From the NCBI GenBank assembly GCA_965218875.1, contig CBDCMJ010000008.1:1-64000 (forward strand): a DNA stretch of 64,000 bases, read 5' to 3'. Under the pieces are notes generated by a model. That model was not told the origin of the DNA. It saw only the letters and a list, made by a program, of their open reading frames with translations, and did no database searches. Source of the DNA: CBDCMJ01 sp965218875 (GTDB taxonomy: Bacteria > Chloroflexota > Dehalococcoidia > Lucifugimonadales > UBA3495). This document shows positions 22,947 to 31,086 of this stretch, one piece after another (position 1 is the stretch's first letter; the number at the start of each line of letters is the position of its first letter). A program made the position numbers and the translations under genes.

Positions 22947-25637
22947 TTACCGGGTCACCCTTATCTGCAACTGCACGGTGTCGCCGTCGCCCCAGACGAA
23001 GCCAATGTCTGACCAGACCAGACGGTGTTTGCCAGAGCTCAGTAGGCTATAGGTTGCATCCCCCAGGGCGAATGCCGTGCCGTCGACGTGGAGCGCCATA
23101 ACACTACGGACGGCCGCGTCCGAGATGCTACCGTTGTTTGTGGAGTCAAAATCTATCGTGAGAGTGCCATTTCCGCTGGTGCTGGTTATGATGAGGACGA
23201 ATTCGTACGTTTCATTCTCATACAAGAAATCAGCGTCAGTGAGGGCATCGTTTATTACGGAAGACGGGTTGCCGGCCCAGCCGGTCACTTGCGTAGCTAA
23301 CGAGTGACGCCCCACCGTCATGGTGGCGCTATATACCACCTTTTTATTGGCGGGCAATTCGCCGCAGGCCGGCAGGTCGGGGTTGCCGGGCGACAGGGTC
23401 AGATTCACCACCCTGGGGTCGCAGTTGTCATCCCACAGTTCGCGCGGCGCATGGACCAGGCCGTTATCGGACAGGTCCAGCGTCTTCAGAGTGCCTTCGC
23501 GATAGACCACCATGTAACGGAACGTGCCGTCCCTCAGGTTCGTCAGGTCGTTGCCGGACAGGTCCAGGCTCACCAGGTTGCGAGTTTCGAACCAAAATTC
23601 ATCCGGCAGGCTGGCCAACGAGTTGTCGGACAGGTCCAGCGAGCCCAGGGGGAGAGTCGCGGAGGGGGAGCGGAAAAATTCTTCGTCCAGGTCGGTCAAC
23701 GAGTTGCCGGACAGGTCCAGGCGCCCCAATTGATAAAACCCGGAGAAAACTCCCACCGGCAGGCTCGAGAGCTGGTTGTTTGACAGGTCCAATTTCGTCA
23801 GCCAGGAATGGCCGCCATAGACCCGTACGGGTATACCATTAGAGCCGCCTGAGTCGTAGGTGCCGTCGGAGTTGCATGGATAACTGCTATGTATTTCATA
23901 GTCAACGCCGCATATCCAGAGCCGCCAGGTGGACAGCCCGCCGAGCCCCCCATCATTCGGCAAGTCGGTCAGTAAGTTGTCGGACAGGTCGACGGACCTC
24001 ACCCATATCAGCCCGTCGAAGTCCCTCGCCTGCAACGCGGTGATGCCCTGCCCGCTCAGGTCGAGCGTCCTGATGCCGTCTAAGTGTTCATCGGTAATGT
24101 CTTCGCAATCCGACACGCCACTGACGGCGGCGAGGATGGCATCGCGCACCTGCGGGGTGCGGGTGCAGACGGATACCTCGGCCTTTTGCGCGCCAGTGAC
24201 CGGGTCAGCGGAGGATATGCTCCCGATGACGATCTGAACCCTGCTCTCTGCGGACGGCCCATCGCCGCGCCGCGCCGTCACCCGGTAGGTGTAGATGCCG
24301 GACTCGCCGGCCAACGCATCCAGCCATTGCGTCTCCGTCCCGTCGATGGTGAGTAGCACCGCGCGCATTATTCCATCGCTGGTGTGCTCCAGGGTGCGTC
24401 TGATCTCGTATCCGGTTACGGGCTCGGTGCCATCCACCGGCCCGGACCAACTGAGGGAGACCCCATCGTCCTGCTGCTCGGCGCTCAGGTTGGCCGGGGC
24501 CAGAGCATCAATGACGGTGGCGGTGGCCGCGCTGGTCAGCGATTCGGAGTTGCCCCCGTCGTCGGTGAAGGACACTCGCAGCCTAATGATCTTGCCCTCG
24601 TCGGCATCGACCAGGGTATATGTGGAGTCCGCCGCGCCCGCAATGTCCGTGTCGGTCGCCCCGTGGTTGGCGACCCACTGGTAGGTGAAGGTTGCCCCGG
24701 CCAGCCCGTCGGCGTCGGATATGCCCGACGTGTGCGCCGTCAGCGTCCGTAAGGCCTGGGCCGTGCCGCTGATGGTGGGTGCGCCCTTGGCGGGAGAGTT
24801 GGGACGCGCCGTGACCGGCGGCGTGGCGGCGCTGGTCAGCGACTCGGGGTTGCCCCCGCCGTCGGTGAAGGACACGCGCACCTTGACGGTCTTGCCCTCG
24901 TCGGCCGCCACCAGGGTGTAGGTTGCCCCCGTCGCGCCCGCAATGTCCGTGTCGGTCGTCCCGTCGCTCCGTACCCACTGGTATTCGAATACGCCGCTTC
25001 CCAGCCCGTCGTCGTCGGATACGCCCGCCGTGTCCGCCGTCAGCGTTTGTCCGACCTGGGCCGTTCCGCAGATGGCGGGTCCGCCCGTCTGGGGCGTGTT
25101 CTCCACCCGCTCCCGCAGAATCAGGCTTACGGCGACCTCCTCCCCCACGTCCCAGTCCATCCCCCTACCCAGCCAGGTGTAGACGTGGCCGTAGGTGTAA
25201 GACCCGAGGGATGCGTCGCTTGATTCGAATTGCGCCCCGTCCAGCTCAAGCGTGAAGCCTACCGGCAGCTTCCGGTCCACGCCGAAAGCCGTGAGGTAGC
25301 CCGCCGCCGTCTCGATGCTGCCAACGGTGTAGGTAACGCCGTCCAGAACGAAGGAGTTCGGGACGAGCGACCCTGCCTGTGGATTCAAGAAGCTCTGGTA
25401 TCCGTAGTTATCTCCGACCCGGCCCACGGTCAGCGTTGCCGACACGATGGGACAGGAGTATTCCGTGTCGTCCGCAGCCGGGGCGACGGGGGCCGTCGCC
25501 GGGCTGGTCAGCGACTCGGGGTTGCCCCCGCCGTCGGTGAAGCCCACCCGCACCTTGATGGCCTTGTCAACATCGGCGTCTACCGGGGTGTAGGTGGGAC
25601 TGGTCGCGCCCGCGCCTCCGTGTCGTCGGCGATCCAC
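22947..25637 (-). CDS. C-terminal part of a frameshifted Ig/LRR surface protein
   Basis: The open frame of 896 codons has no real start; it continues the protein begun at 27010. In order it holds the end of one Ig-like unit, an extracellular module (SATLTVGRVGDNYGY... to about residue 175), two more Ig-like units (CGTAQVGQTLTADTAGVSDD; SGTAQALRTLTAHTSGISDA), a fibronectin-III domain (about 395-485), a leucine-rich repeat tract with at least five LDLSxNxL units (about 530-745) and a second copy of the extracellular module at the C-terminus. No sortase motif or transmembrane anchor is visible. The LRRs suggest protein binding. It is separated from the N-terminal part by a one-base deletion near 25609. 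Confidence 0.8.
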   Translation of the reverse strand: MDRRRHGGAGATSPTYTPVDADVDKAIKVRVGFTDGGGNPESLTSPATAPVAPAADDTEYSCPIVSATLTVGRVGDNYGYQSFLNPQAGSLVPNSFVLDGVTYTVGSIETAAGYLTAFGVDRKLPVGFTLELDGAQFESSDASLGSYTYGHVYTWLGRGMDWDVGEEVAVSLILRERVENTPQTGGPAICGTAQVGQTLTADTAGVSDDDGLGSGVFEYQWVRSDGTTDTDIAGATGATYTLVAADEGKTVKVRVSFTDGGGNPESLTSAATPPVTARPNSPAKGAPTISGTAQALRTLTAHTSGISDADGLAGATFTYQWVANHGATDTDIAGAADSTYTLVDADEGKIIRLRVSFTDDGGNSESLTSAATATVIDALAPANLSAEQQDDGVSLSWSGPVDGTEPVTGYEIRRTLEHTSDGIMRAVLLTIDGTETQWLDALAGESGIYTYRVTARRGDGPSAESRVQIVIGSISSADPVTGAQKAEVSVCTRTPQVRDAILAAVSGVSDCEDITDEHLDGIRTLDLSGQGITALQARDFDGLIWVRSVDLSDNLLTDLPNDGGLGGLSTWRLWICGVDYEIHSSYPCNSDGTYDSGGSNGIPVRVYGGHSWLTKLDLSNNQLSSLPVGVFSGFYQLGRLDLSGNSLTDLDEEFFRSPSATLPLGSLDLSDNSLASLPDEFWFETRNLVSLDLSGNDLTNLRDGTFRYMVVYREGTLKTLDLSDNGLVHAPRELWDDNCDPRVVNLTLSPGNPDLPACGELPANKKVVYSATMTVGRHSLATQVTGWAGNPSSVINDALTDADFLYENETYEFVLIITSTSGNGTLTIDFDSTNNGSISDAAVRSVMALHVDGTAFALGDATYSLLSSGKHRLVWSDIGFVWGDGDTVQLQIRVTR

Positions 25638-26425
25638 TGGTATTCGAAGACGGCGTTCCCCAGCCCGTCGGCGTCTGCAATGCCGGAGGTGTCCGCCGTC
25701 AGCGTCTTGCCCACCTGGACAGTGCCGCTGATGGTGGGCTGGCCGGTGGCCGGGCTGTTCTGGTCATCTTCGGCGGGTCCGGTCACCCCGAAGGACACTC
25801 GCAGCGTCCCCAGGACGTTCCCGCCCAAGCCCCGCTCGGCGTAGGCCGTGGCCGTCAGGGTGTACTCGCCGACGGGCAGCGACTCGCCGCTCAGGTTGCC
25901 GTCACTGTCCCCGTACAGGGAGTAGGGCGCGAGGTTTTCCGTCTTGTCAACGTCCTTGGCTCCGGTGAGTTGCAGGCGCACGCTGCCTATTTCCGCATCG
26001 GTCTCCACGTCGCCCCGAATGCCGTAGCTGCCGTTGTCCGGGTCGTCCAGGACCAAAGCGCCCCCGTCGGTGAGGATCTCGACCACCGTCTGGTCGGAGG
26101 CGTCCACCACGGTGAACCCGACCAGCGGCCCCGATCCCGGCGCCACCGACGCCGTCGGCTCACTGGTCAGCGCCTCCTGGTTATTCTTGCCGTCGGCGAA
26201 GGACACCCTGACCTTGATGGTCTTGCCAACGTCTGCGTCTACCGGGGTGTAGGTGGGACTGGTCGCGCCCGCGACCTCCGTGTCGTCGGCGATCCACTGG
26301 TATTCGAAGACGGCGTTCCCCAGCCCGTCGGCGTCTGCAATGCCGGAGGTGTCCGCCGTCAGCGTCTCGCCCACCTGGACAGTGCCGCTGATGGTGGGCT
26401 GGCCGGTGGCCGGTGTGTTCGGCTC
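25571..26425. repeat. Two near-identical ~195-bp repeats encoding Ig-like units
   Basis: The segments 25571-25766 and 26231-26425 are nearly identical over about 195 bp, 660 bp apart. The intact copy has CCCGCGACCTCCGTG; the other has CCCGCGCCTCCGTG, lacking the A. This is the deletion that breaks the gene. The high identity suggests recent duplication or gene conversion. Confidence 0.85.
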
Positions 26426-27010
26426 CGGTGTGGGTTCTGGCGTAGGTTCCGGTGTCGCAGCAGGAGTTGGTTCCGGCGTAGGTTCCGGTGTCGGAGCGGG
26501 AGTTGGTTCCGGCGTAGGTTCTGGGGTGGGAGCCGGTGTTGGTTCCGGCGTAGGTTCTGGGGTGGGAGCCGGTGTTGGTTCCGGCGTAGGCGTGGGAGCC
26601 GCCGGGGTGTCGGCCCGGGCGAACTTGGACCACTGGCTGACGCCGTTATCGTTCACCGCCACGACCCGGTACACGTAGCGCTTCTCCGGCTCCACGGTGT
26701 CGTCGGTGTAGCTCGTCGCCGCCGAGCCGGTGTCGGACTCGATGGTCAGGAACTCGCCGGTGTCGTGGATGTCGCGGTCCCGCCGCAGCACCTGGTAGTG
26801 GGTGATGCTGTCGTCGTTGGGGTCGTCCCAGGTAAGGTCAACGCGGTCGTGGGACGCCTCGGTGGACAGTCCCGTGGGTTGGGCCGGTACCGAGCCGTCC
26901 TGGGCCTGGGCAGGCGCTCCATTGAGGGAAAGCAACAAGGCGGACAACGCCGCCACCGCGGCCACGGCAGCAAACAGGATGGTGAGTCTGAATTTACCGG
27001 TCAGTGTCAT
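25580..27010 (-). CDS. N-terminal part of the Ig/LRR surface protein
   Basis: A 476-codon frame with a signal peptide (KFRLTILFAAVAAVAALSAL, cleavage after AQAQ near residue 37), a fibronectin-III domain (about 45-135), a Pro-Thr-Pro-Glu linker of about 70 residues, and Ig-like units beginning SGTVQVGETLTADTSGIADA. ATG 27010 has AAGGAGGAACCTCG; the longer frame adds 20 non-signal residues. The frame ends ...DDTEARARPVPPTPR where the internal repeat copy instead reads DDTEVAGATSPTYTP, proving loss of frame. Repairing one base joins it to 22947-25637 to make a secreted protein of about 1,350 residues. Confidence 0.85.
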   Translation of the reverse strand: MTLTGKFRLTILFAAVAAVAALSALLLSLNGAPAQAQDGSVPAQPTGLSTEASHDRVDLTWDDPNDDSITHYQVLRRDRDIHDTGEFLTIESDTGSAATSYTDDTVEPEKRYVYRVVAVNDNGVSQWSKFARADTPAAPTPTPEPTPAPTPEPTPEPTPAPTPEPTPEPTPAPTPEPTPEPTPAATPEPTPEPTPEPNTPATGQPTISGTVQVGETLTADTSGIADADGLGNAVFEYQWIADDTEVAGATSPTYTPVDADVGKTIKVRVSFADGKNNQEALTSEPTASVAPGSGPLVGFTVVDASDQTVVEILTDGGALVLDDPDNGSYGIRGDVETDAEIGSVRLQLTGAKDVDKTENLAPYSLYGDSDGNLSGESLPVGEYTLTATAYAERGLGGNVLGTLRVSFGVTGPAEDDQNSPATGQPTISGTVQVGKTLTADTSGIADADGLGNAVFEYQWIADDTEARARPVPPTPR

Positions 27011-27279
27011 CGAGGTTCCTCCTTTGAATGTGAAACAACCCGGCGGGCATAGCCGCAGCCGGGTATCCATGAGTGGAAATCACGGGCGTCGGCCAACGCC
27101 GGTGCGGGAGTCGTGGCGCGCACCGGTATTCCCCTATGGACCGCATGGGGCGACGGCCGTGGGTGGGCGAGACTGGCGGACAGGTGAAGACCCCGCGTAC
27201 GGCGACGCGGAGGGTTGGTAAGAAAGAAAAGGAAGGTCCCGGCTATGGCCGGGCGAGGAAAAGTCGGGGGGGGGGGGGC

Positions 27280-27460
27280 TGACAAGGGTATGTATAAATT
27301 TGTGGACTTGGAAGGCAAATGGCTTTCTGGCGCCTTTTCGGTACTAAACAGACGGGTTGACAGGGGTATTGTTGCTTCCTGACCCACATCCTGGCCCGCC
27401 GCCTAACCCGAAGAAATCTATCGTCCCGAAGCGGGAAACACCTCATACCTACCCCTGTCA
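27280..27460 (+). mobile_element. MITE-like element, copy 2
   Basis: A 181-bp copy of the 2298-2480 element, in the opposite orientation, with termini TGACAAGGGTATGTAT and TACCTACCCCTGTCA. The internal 30-codon ORF (MYKFVDLEGKW...RGIVAS) is kept with one substitution (RW to RR). It begins right after a run of 12 or more G residues and a C, which may be the target. Confidence 0.85.
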
Positions 27461-27468
27461 GGGGGGGC

Positions 27469-27650
27469 TGACAGGGGTAGGTATTTTTTCGTCATGTTGA
27501 TCACCCTCATTTCAGATGGTGGCTCAGTCTATGATTTTCAAACCTGAAAACTCGGCTTTGGCGCGCTCTCAAGGACCGGGGGAGCCTGTGCTCGACTCCT
27601 GCAAATTCCAAGGTTTTATACCTAAATTCAGCCGTTACCTACCCCTGTCA
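27469..27650 (+). mobile_element. Middle element with matching termini but different core
   Basis: A 182-bp segment bounded by TGACAGGGGTAGGTA and its perfect inverse TACCTACCCCTGTCA. It is separated from copies 2 and 3 by identical GGGGGGGC octamers. The core is unrelated to the 181-bp copies and about equal in length. Either it is a sister MITE family mobilised by the same transposase, or host DNA trapped between two terminal repeats. Confidence 0.65.
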
Positions 27651-27658
27651 GGGGGGGC

Positions 27659-27839
27659 TGACAAGGGTATGTATAAATTTGTGGACTTGGAAGGCAAATG
27701 GCTTTCTGGCGCCTTTTCGGTACTAAACAGATGGGTTGACAGGGGTATTGTTGCTTCCTGACCCACATCCTGGCCCGCCGCCCAACCCGAAGAAATCTAT
27801 CGTCCCGAAGCGGGAAACACCAAATACATACCCCTGTCG
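27659..27839 (+). mobile_element. MITE-like element, copy 3
   Basis: A 181-bp copy in direct orientation to copy 2 and nearly identical to it. The 30-codon ORF is intact. The 3' terminus reads CATACCCCTGTC with the final A changed to G, then GTGTCA and a G run, so the right end may be a repaired or overlapping insertion. The three tandem units show repeated insertion at poly-G. Confidence 0.82.
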
Positions 27840-28167
27840 GTGTCAGGGGGGGGTAAACTTGCAGGCGGACGCGCCCACCCGGCAGCAGCCGGGCGGTCCG
27901 CTTTATTCAGCGCGTATGTTGGCCTCTCGAAAGCCAAGCGTCCTTACCTCTATCAGCGTAGAGCTACTGAGTTTCTCTACTTTACTCCAACTGCCGTGTA
28001 GCAGGTGTGATTTACAAGATTTGTAAGCGTATAATCAGCGTAGAGTTTTGCGTTCGGAGAAAATTGGTTCCTGGAAACGCTGGGCACGGCCTAAATCCCG
28101 CCACCCGTCCAGCCCGGGTCTCACTACGGGCGCCAGGGGCCTAAGGCAATTAAACGGGGGTGAGAAG
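27840..28167 (+). promoter_or_regulatory. Leader of the kinase-regulator gene with direct repeats
   Basis: ATCAGCGTAGAG occurs at 27952-27963 and 28034-28045 (82 bp apart), with a related inverse CTCTAC at about 27974. TTTACA (28011-28016) and TATAAT (28030-28035) are present but only 13 bp apart, so TATAAT with its TGTAAGCG extension may act as an extended -10. The repeats are good candidates for binding by the OmpR-type domain encoded just downstream. Confidence 0.5.
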
Positions 28168-30549
28168 TTGCAGAATCCCGATGATCTGCTTAACGAAAAT
28201 CAGGCCCTGCGGGAGCGCCTCTCCCGGCTCAGCGAGGCCAGCATCCGCATCACCGAGGACCTGGACCTGGACATCGTGCTCCAGGGGGTCGTGGACGGGG
28301 CGCGCTCCCTGACCGGAGCGAGGATGGGCGGGATCACCGCCCTGGATGGGCAGGGGCAGTTGCAGGACTTCATCACCTCCGGCCTGACGCCGGAGGAGCA
28401 CCAGCAGTTCTTGGAGCTGCCAGGGGGCCCGGAGTTCTTCGCCTACCTGAGCATGATTCCCGGACCGCTCAGGCTGGCGGACTTCTCCGGCCACACCACG
28501 TCGGCGGGCCTTCCCGCAATCGACCCGCCGTTGGGTCCGGTGGGCACCTTTCTCGGTGCGCCCATCCGTCACCAGGGCGAGCACGCCGGCAACCTCTATC
28601 TATCGGACAAGGAGGGCGGCCTGGAGTTCACCCAGGAGGATGAGGACACGCTGCTGATGTTCGCCTCCCAGGCGGCGATGGCCATCGCCAACGCCCGCCG
28701 GTACCGGGAGGAGCAGCGGGCCAGGGCCGACCTGGAGACCCTGGTCAACACCTCGCCGGTGGGAGTAGTCGTCTTCGACGCCAGGACTGGAGCGCCGGTA
28801 TCGCTCAACCGGGAGGCGAGACGGATCGTCGACGGCCTGCGCAACCCCGACCAACTGGCAGAGGATCTGCTGGCGACGCTGACCGTCCGGCGAGCCGATG
28901 GGCGGGAGATTTCCCTGCGGGATTTCCCCCTGGCCCAGGCGCTCAGCACCGGGGAAACTATTCGGGCCGAGGAGATCGTCATACAGGTCCCGGACGGGCG
29001 CAGAATCACCACCATCATCAACGCTACGCCCATTCCAACGGAGGACGGCGTCGTCGAGTCCGTAATCGTTACCATGCAGGACATGACGTCTTTGGAGGAG
29101 TTGGAGCGGCTGCGGGCCGAGTTCCTGGGGATGGTGAGCCACGAACTGCGGGCGCCGCTGACCTCCATCAGGGGCTCTGCGGACACGCTGATGGACGCCC
29201 AGGACAGCCTGGACCCGGCTGAGATGCGCCAGTTCCACCGCATCATACGGGAGCAGGCCGACCAGATGCAGGGCCTCATCACCGACCTGCTGGACGTGGC
29301 CCGCATCGACGCCGGAACCCTGTCAATCTCCCTCGAATCTTCAGACGTGGCGGTCCTGGTGGACCGGGCCAGGAACACCTTCCTGAGCGGCGGCAGCCGG
29401 CACGACATCCGGCTCGACCTGCCGCCGGACCTGCCCTGGGTGATGGCCGACCGGCGGCGCATCGTGCAGGTTCTGGGCAACCTGCTGTCCAACGCGGCCC
29501 GGCACTCTCCGGCGGGGTACCCCATCCGGGTGGAGGCGGCGCCGAGCGGCGTCCAGGTGGAGATTTCCGTTTCCGACGACGGGGCGGGCATAGCCGCCGA
29601 GCGGCTGCCGCACCTGTTCCGCAGGTTCTCCCGTCCGGGGGCGGAGGGCCCGGCGAGGGGAACCGTAGGTTCGGGCCTGGGCCTGGCCATCTGCAAGGGC
29701 ATAGTGGAGGCCCATGGGGGCCGTATCTGGGCCGAGAGCGATGGGCTGGGCCTGGGGTCCAGGTTCGCCTTCACCCTCCCGGCGGCGGAGACGGCCCTGC
29801 CGGCGCGGCCCGCGTCCCGCTCCGGAGGAAGGGCGGCGCAGGAGGTGCGCGTCCTCACGGTGGACGACGATCCGCAGACCCTCAGGTACGTGCGGGACGT
29901 GCTCTCGGAGGCGGGCTACGTGCCCCAGGTGACCGGCGACCCGGAGGCGGTGGGCCGCCTCATCAGGGAGGAGAAACCTCACCTGGTGCTGCTGGACCTG
30001 ATGCTGCCGGGGACCGACGGCGTGGAGCTGATGGAGAGCGTCCCCGAGCTGGCCGAGGTGCCGGTGATCTTCCTGTCCGCCTACGGCCGGGACCAGGTGA
30101 TCGCCCGGGCGCTGGAGGCCGGGGCCGACGACTACATCGTCAAGCCCTTCTCGCCCACGGAGCTGGTGGCCAGGATTCAGACGGTGCTGCGGCGGCGGGC
30201 CCCGGTGGAGAGGCCGGCGCCGTCGGAGCCCTGCGTGCTGGGGGACCTGACGGTGAACTTCGCCGAGCGGAGGGTCTCAATGGCGGGCCGTCCGGTCCGG
30301 CTGACCGGCATGGAGTACCGGGTGCTGGCCGAGCTTGCGGCCAACGCCGGATGGGTGGTGACCCACGCCGATCTGCTGCTGCGGGTCTGGGGTCCGGCGC
30401 ACGCCGGCGGTTCCGGGCCGGTGCGGACCATCGTGAAGAACCTCCGGGACAAGCTGGGTGAAGACGCGGAGAATCCCACCTACATCTTCAATGAGCCGAG
30501 GGTCGGGTACCGGTTGGGGGAGGGGCGGGAGCCGAGGCCGTCAGACTGA
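28168..30549 (+). CDS. Single-chain two-component protein: GAF-PAS-kinase-receiver-winged helix
   Basis: A 793-residue protein. GAF occupies about 25-180, a PAS-like domain 190-305, HisKA with the H-box FLGMVSHELRAPL (His 325), HATPase_c with NLLSNAARHS, DDGAG and GSGLGLAI (430-538), a receiver with VLLDLMLPG (Asp 610) and VKPF (Lys 659), and an OmpR/PhoB winged helix (about 688-785). The sensor is cytosolic; no membrane helix is seen. All catalytic residues are present. Both possible starts are TTG. I chose 28168 because GGGGGTGAG precedes it; TTG 28048 adds 40 unsupported residues. Kinase and DNA-binding output on one chain removes the need for a partner regulator. Confidence 0.92.
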   Translation: MQNPDDLLNENQALRERLSRLSEASIRITEDLDLDIVLQGVVDGARSLTGARMGGITALDGQGQLQDFITSGLTPEEHQQFLELPGGPEFFAYLSMIPGPLRLADFSGHTTSAGLPAIDPPLGPVGTFLGAPIRHQGEHAGNLYLSDKEGGLEFTQEDEDTLLMFASQAAMAIANARRYREEQRARADLETLVNTSPVGVVVFDARTGAPVSLNREARRIVDGLRNPDQLAEDLLATLTVRRADGREISLRDFPLAQALSTGETIRAEEIVIQVPDGRRITTIINATPIPTEDGVVESVIVTMQDMTSLEELERLRAEFLGMVSHELRAPLTSIRGSADTLMDAQDSLDPAEMRQFHRIIREQADQMQGLITDLLDVARIDAGTLSISLESSDVAVLVDRARNTFLSGGSRHDIRLDLPPDLPWVMADRRRIVQVLGNLLSNAARHSPAGYPIRVEAAPSGVQVEISVSDDGAGIAAERLPHLFRRFSRPGAEGPARGTVGSGLGLAICKGIVEAHGGRIWAESDGLGLGSRFAFTLPAAETALPARPASRSGGRAAQEVRVLTVDDDPQTLRYVRDVLSEAGYVPQVTGDPEAVGRLIREEKPHLVLLDLMLPGTDGVELMESVPELAEVPVIFLSAYGRDQVIARALEAGADDYIVKPFSPTELVARIQTVLRRRAPVERPAPSEPCVLGDLTVNFAERRVSMAGRPVRLTGMEYRVLAELAANAGWVVTHADLLLRVWGPAHAGGSGPVRTIVKNLRDKLGEDAENPTYIFNEPRVGYRLGEGREPRPSD

Positions 30550-31086
30550 CCTTGCTTGGTGGCTTTCAGATTGACCGCCCAAGAATGCCTGAGTTTTTCG
30601 TGTCTATTGTGTACTGCGAATACTGGCGCGGCCGCTCTCGGTCTCTGACGCGTTCCGCTTTATCTCCGGAGGCATTGTCCATCCTGCTTCTGGGATGGGC
30701 CGGTTGTGAGGCCGTAGGCGGCCCGCCTGGTTTCCTGGTTCTGGTCCGGCTGCATTTCAACACCTCTTTTTTTGTTCGGCATGTTCCTTGGGGAGGGTCG
30801 CGGGGATCCCCCGAGGTTCCCGGAGGAGGGGCCTTTCCGTGCTTCCCGGTACTCGGGATGCCCAGGTCGCGTGGGGCGATGGGTCCAGGTCCGGGGTATG
30901 ACCCCTTGCTTCCACAGCCGCCCCCATCGCCTGCGCGGTTAGCACGGCGTGGAGACCGGCCCCCGGGCCCATGGGGACCCTTGGCCTGGTCCCGTCCCGG
31001 GTTGGACCGCTCCAGGGGGAGAGTGTTACCCCTGATGCCGGCCGTCCCGGGACGGGTGGAGATGGCGGTCAGCCTGCCCGCTTCCG
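30550..31086. other. 537-bp intergenic stretch
   Basis: No supported gene. The only long plus-strand frame has no ribosome site and a Pro/Gly/Arg-rich composition typical of random GC-rich DNA. Several short GC palindromes occur (around 30795-30835) but none with a T-run. Confidence 0.4.

Noticed and set aside
26403..26606. Regular short repeats that could suggest a CRISPR array
   Set aside because: They encode the Pro-Thr-Pro-Glu linker of the surface protein in frame; there are no unique spacers and no cas genes in the window.
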